This document shows positions 59,176 to 64,000 of a stretch of DNA of 64,000 bases, one piece after another; position 1 is the first letter of the stretch; the number at the start of each line of letters is the position of its first letter. The notes beneath the pieces were generated by a model, which was not told where the DNA came from, ran no database searches, and was given only the letters and a program-made list of their open reading frames with translations. The stretch spans positions 110,190,001 to 110,254,000 of the forward strand of contig CM032231.1 of NCBI GenBank assembly GCA_019009955.1. The letters run 5' to 3'. The translations under genes and the position numbers were made by a program. The DNA comes from Riptortus pedestris. Lineage: Eukaryota; Arthropoda; Insecta; Hemiptera; Alydidae.

Positions 59176-59268
59176 TTATTATTATTCATTAACGTCCACT
59201 TTTTGCAACTTAGGCTAATTAGAACGGGTTATCTACAGGTTACCACCCTTTTGTAGCCAGGGTGGGAT
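59176..59268 (-). mobile_element. SINE, 5'-truncated, perfect 11-bp TSD
   Basis: The 3' half of the SINE in minus orientation, (ATT)n at the left, ending at 'agccagggtgggat'. AAGAAAGTATA is exact at 59165-59175 and 59269-59279. Confidence 0.92.
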
Positions 59269-59396
59269 AAGAAAGTATAGAGTTGGCCTTAAAATGACAC
59301 ATGAGCTTGTGACATTCGGTTTGAAGAAGTAATGTAATTATCTAATTTAATTTATAGTTAACAAACTTCTGGAGGATGTAGTGCTGCGATCTAGAG

Positions 59397-60680
<1,284 letters not shown>

Positions 60681-60689
60681 AGAGACTCA

Positions 60690-61632
60690 GAATGACTTCC
60701 TCTGACTGACACAGAAATCACTGACATTATAAACAACCTAAAAAGAAATGAGTCACCTAGAATTAACGGGATTACCGGCGGTATTTATTATCAAGTATTT
60801 AATATGTTTCCAGAATTTATTGACTATATATACAAAAGTTATTTTTAAAATTGAACTTTTCCTGACAGTTGGAAATGATCCAAATTAATATTCATTAATA
60901 GACCAGGAAGACATGATTATACTACCTGTTCTATACGTCCCATATCACTAATCCCTTCTGCTGGCAAGGTACTCGAGAAAATAATTTATAGGAGAATGTC
61001 TCACATTTTATACACTTATTCGTTAATGCAACCAAATCAAGTTAGATTTACGGCCTAAACATCTACCACTGATACCGTACAGAGTACATATATATTTATT
61101 GTAGGAGCATTGAACGAGATTATTCATACTGTTCTAATATCATAAGATATAAATGGAGCATTTGATAACGCTTGGTAGCCCTCAAGTTTACTGACCTTAC
61201 GTAGCCTAAATTTCCGTCTAAATTTATACAAATTAATTCAAAATTTCTTTAAAAAAGAAAGACTTACACCAACTATTACTAGTCACAAAATAAGAACATT
61301 AGGTACTTCGCAAGGCTCATGTCTTCCTCCGTTATTGTGAAATTTAATTAAGAATAACCCATTACGAAATGAATTACCCCTTAACAAAGAAAGCAGTTTT
61401 TGCAGATGAAATAATTATTCTTATAAAATCCAAATTGATTACAGAAATTCAAGTATTAATAAATTTAATAATCCCTATTAATGACCAATGTACAAATGAG
61501 CAAAAACTCCAATTTAACACTAACAAATGTAATTACATCATTTTTTTTCTAAAAAAATGGTCAATCCCATTTCTTACCATACGCGTTCAAAGCCTACATT
61601 TAAATAGGGTTATTACATTAAAATATTTGTGA
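60690..61632 (+). pseudogene. R1/I-type LINE reverse transcriptase remnant
   Basis: Landmarks in order across several stops and frameshifts: LTEITDIINNLKRNESPRIN with GITGG (60695-60785), RPISLIPSAGKVLEKIIYRR (about 60945-61000), QPNQVRF (near 61028), DINGAFDNAWWPSSL (61146-61190, the RT A motif), GTSQGSCLPPLLWNL (about 61305-61350, the B motif), and VFADEIIIL (61396-61422, the catalytic box with Glu in place of the second Asp). 'QGSCLxPLLWN' and 'AFDNxWWP' point to the R1/LOA/I group. It is very AT-rich and heavily mutated, so it is an old dead copy. Confidence 0.85.
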
Positions 61633-61772
61633 GTAATGTTTAACGAAAAATTAAAATAGAGTATATATCTCCCATCTCAAGCATTTTCATCATCTCCTGG
61701 GCTAGACATTTGAGGAAATTTTTCGAAAGTCGCGCTATGAGTACGACCTCAATTGCTGGTTTCCCATAAGAA
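61633..61772 (+). mobile_element. HINE 3' end fragment
   Basis: 'ttttcatcatctcctgggctagacatttgagg' through 'gagtacgacctcaattgctggtttccc'. The hairpin is decayed (TTTCCCATAAG). Confidence 0.75.
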
Positions 61773-61946
61773 TGAGTACTTATATTTAACTATTTGTTAA
61801 GACATTATATCAAGCTGGAAATACCCATTTTTGCTCAATGAAAGTACATTATTAGCCGTCTTCTCATTCCAAGTGCTGGAGTTCGTCCGAGTAATTGCAG
61901 TAAGCTCAGAATGATAGGGGTACAGTAAGACGTCAACGAAGAGATA

Positions 61947-61949
<3 letters not shown>

Positions 61950-62020
<71 letters not shown>

Positions 62021-62032
62021 GAGAGAGAGATG
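61950..62032 (+). repeat. (GT)n(GA)n microsatellite
   Basis: A GT tract at about 61950-61979, then a GA tract to about 62032. Confidence 0.95.
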
Positions 62033-63435
62033 TAGGAGAGAGGTGAGTAGAATTAAGGAAGGTGCTGGAGAGACCTCGCAGGTAGACAGCCCCCGGTACA
62101 CTGTCAGAGCTATCTAGATAACGAGCCATTCAGAGATTGCCAATTGGGCGTCAGCGTTTGGTTCGAGGCGCACTCCCCAAGATTCGTCCCGGTCAGCTGT
62201 TTTTCAGCAAACGTTTCTAATCTCCATTTAAGCCTTAGTGGGCAGCATTAACAAGGGCTTATTGGTTAATTCCATTTTTTTAAAAAAAAATTCTATAATA
62301 ATAAATCAGTTTCCCCGAGAATTCAATCGTAATCGAGCAATTGAAGCAGATTTTTTTGATTGGAGCATATTGTAAGAAGAACAAAAGTATACATTGTAAC
62401 AACCCAATTAATTAGCCTCTTCCAATTATACTGAAAGAAAAATTGGATCTCTTGAATTAAGAGAGTCATGGAAAAAGATCTGTTTCCTTCTGTGTCATGA
62501 ACTAATAAGCAAACTAACAAGCATTTCCTCGGCCCGATATTAAACTATGTGGAACACAATTCAATCGATGTGTCTCCAATTTGAAATAATTCCCACCCCG
62601 ATGTAGGACGTCCGAGGGCTTTTAAACGTTGCAGAATTCATGTTTTTCTCGGGAACTGTAATTTGTAAATTATCAAGGAAATGTAGCTTGAGCTAACTGG
62701 AATAAGTCATGAGCTCTAGTTATTAATAGCTTCTCGCCCAATCAATAACCAGATGTTTTCTTTACTCTACGCCAACCGTTGGTCTATTATTAAGTTGTAT
62801 TACGCCCCCTAGCGATAACGACAACAATTTAATTTTCACGCTCCATTGAAGGAGTTATAAAGTCGCTGGTGATTGCCCTCCACGAGTAAAAAAACTGGTG
62901 CGTAGTACAACTTGGGACTAATCGTAATCTCATTAAATATAGGGCGGCTTTTCAGAAGGGTCGGGACCGCTAGGCCTTTGGAGTTTAAAATATATGCAGA
63001 TGACTAAATTATATCGAAACTGGCTGGAAATCATTATGCGTGCTTGCATTAGTGGTTGAAAAGGGGGGAGGGAGAGCAGAACCCTTCGTTATTCGCCGGC
63101 GACTCTGTGTGCTCTATCAGCTAAACACGTGCTCCGTTCCCATCCAACCCACATTATCATCCAGACCAATCCAGCTTTTGCCCATCGCCGCCCTTCGATT
63201 AAACATCCCCTAATTGTATTCCTTCATTAGCTATTCTCAGCCCATTTAATGAGAATAACAGGTCCTTTCCTCTTACTTTATAAACCTTTACAACTCCCTA
63301 ATTTGTGGCCATTGGGTCTCTTTGACGCAAAGCCTTCATATATTTCACGTTTTGAGAAGCAATAACTGTCCCCTCATGCCAGAACTTGTAGGCAAAGCAA
63401 AATATACAAAACTCCATCATAAAGATATATCAAAA
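62033..63435. other. Repeat-poor, higher-complexity region
   Basis: 62550-63420 is the longest stretch with balanced composition and no TE similarity that I can see. No long open frame. It contains TTATTAATAG, CAATCAATAA and several TAATTG/ATTA sites, and a CTCF-like core CTAGGGGGCG (reverse of 62803-62812). These motifs are short and expected by chance. It is a candidate for single-copy non-coding host sequence. Confidence 0.4.
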
Positions 63436-63439
63436 AATA

Positions 63440-63597
63440 GTCCTTAACGCAGGGGCTGCATAAACTAACCAGTTTTCCCACGTTAACACCACATATTCTG
63501 TATTTCTAAGTAAAAAAAAAAAAAAAAAACCGTCACGCAGGGGCTGCTCAACTAAGCAGATTTCCTATCTGAGCACATATTCTCTATTTATAAGTAA
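63440..63597 (+). mobile_element. Two tandem HINE 5' tips
   Basis: GTCCTTAACGCAGGGGCTGC (63440) and, about 90 bp later after an A-run, CCGTCACGCAGGGGCTGC (63530). Each is followed by the subterminal repeat and 'cacatattctg/ctatttstaagtaaa'. They appear to be a short tandem duplication of one 5' end. Confidence 0.8.
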
Positions 63598-63680
63598 ATA
63601 ACAGATGAGTAAAAGGCAGAATACAAGAAAGTAAGAATAACTCACGTTATACTTGAGTTACGAAATAATGCGAAGTACTA

Positions 63681-64000
63681 TAGGGTCCGGCAGAAAGGAT
63701 GGACGGTTTTTAAAAAGTTATAAAACAGTTAATTTTTACTCAAAAACAAATTTATTTATGCAATAAGGTTCACAAGAAAATAGCATTTGAGACAGTCAAG
63801 TGTGGAAAATAACCTCAGGCATGTGGTGGCCGAAATCGTTGATGCAGTGCTGGAGGCGTTCTTGGAAGTTCGCATAGACTCTCTCCGACATTGCTCCCTC
63901 AACTTGCGCGACTTCCACGCTCGAATTTCGTCCTTCAATTCGTCCAGAGTTCGGGGCTTGTGTCCGTATACTCTAGCCATCCTGCTGGAACCACACACGT
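63681..64000 (-). mobile_element. Mariner/IS630-type transposon, cut by the window edge
   Basis: The left terminus TAGGGTCCGGCAGAAAGGAT follows a TA (63679-63680) and looks like the end of a TIR; the other end is outside the window. Confidence 0.7.
63796..64000 (-). pseudogene. DDE transposase C-terminus with internal deletion
   Basis: The minus-strand frame begins VWFQQDG (63998-63978), the block around the second catalytic Asp (QQDGAxAH in relatives). It jumps directly to ARVYGHKPRTLDELKDEIRA, which normally lies after the third catalytic residue. The segment between them is deleted, so the product could not be catalytic. A two-base insertion near 63920 shifts the frame; the original tail (MSERVYANFQERLQHCINDF, then GHHMPEVIFHT and stop at 63796-63798) is readable in the next frame. 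The family is one of the mariner/IS630-like DDE transposases common in insects. The N-terminus lies beyond the window. Confidence 0.85.

Noticed and set aside
61797..62129. Ser-Leu-rich frames of 110 and 88 codons on the minus strand
   Set aside because: Driven by the GT/GA microsatellite; no motif outside the repeat.
62802..62813. CTCF binding site
   Set aside because: The degenerate ten-base core is expected about once or more by chance in 64 kb; kept only as a note.

Overview
The window looks like intergenic or giant-intron DNA from an AT-rich metazoan genome, most likely an arthropod and probably an insect. No intact host protein-coding gene was recognised. Almost every recognisable feature is a transposable element (TE), a TE remnant or a satellite. 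The mix is typical of arthropods: mariner/Tc1, Jockey-like, R1/I-like and other LINEs, a Penelope-like GIY-YIG fragment, gypsy-type LTRs, a tRNA-derived SINE, a hAT-like scrap and a tyrosine recombinase. The codons I could follow use the standard nuclear code. All assignments were made by eye.

The dominant component is one non-autonomous family of about 0.6-0.95 kb, present as about 30 copies or fragments and covering roughly a quarter of the window. I interpret it as a Helentron-associated element (HINE, the DINE-1-like type of rolling-circle transposon). Its features are a 5' end GTCCGTCACGCAGGGGCTGCG, subterminal inverted repeats AGCAGATTTCCC/GGGAAATCTGCT, a 20-nt palindromic hairpin just inside a 3' CTAA end, an internal (TA)n tract, and insertion into A/T runs. 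The best reference copy is 41503-42122. Many of the (TA)n microsatellites in the window sit at the same internal position of this family.

Layout. 0-7 kb: HINEs, SINEs with target-site duplications (TSDs) and a Jockey-like LINE 3' end. 7-9.7 kb: LTR-element remains, including a solo LTR with ATAT TSD. 10-11.5 kb: a HINE nested in a second repeat family, then a palindrome. 12.6-14.5 kb: a HINE/LTR/LINE mosaic carrying a mariner-derived MITE. 15-16.1 kb: Penelope-like fragment. 17-20 kb: HINEs and a 29-bp minisatellite. 20.6-23 kb: a HINE split by a 1.27-kb mariner, plus a duplicate of the 13-14 kb block. 24-28.5 kb: a foldback element split by a SINE, then three copies of a CCCGGCTTCGCCCGGG-ended repeat, two of them in a 1-kb inverted arrangement. 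29-34 kb: sparse repeats and one strong recursive-splice-site look-alike. 34-36 kb: nested LINEs with an unusually long TSD. 36-50 kb: more HINEs, a perfect hairpin and a Tc1-like deletion derivative. 50-52.6 kb: an LTR and a hairpin-bearing minisatellite. 53.7-54.7 kb: a long HINE. 57.5-58.7 kb: a tyrosine-recombinase exon or fragment among palindromes. 59-61.7 kb: GA repeat, SINE, R1/I-type RT remnant. 62.5-63.4 kb: the most repeat-poor, complex sequence in the window. The right edge cuts a mariner/IS630-like transposon.

The genes do not form a pathway. The biology is nested transposition, which gives a relative chronology, for example mariner into HINE, HINE into CCCGG-repeat, SINE into HINE and LINE into LINE. 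It also includes a composite HINE plus LINE segment that appears to have been duplicated as one unit.
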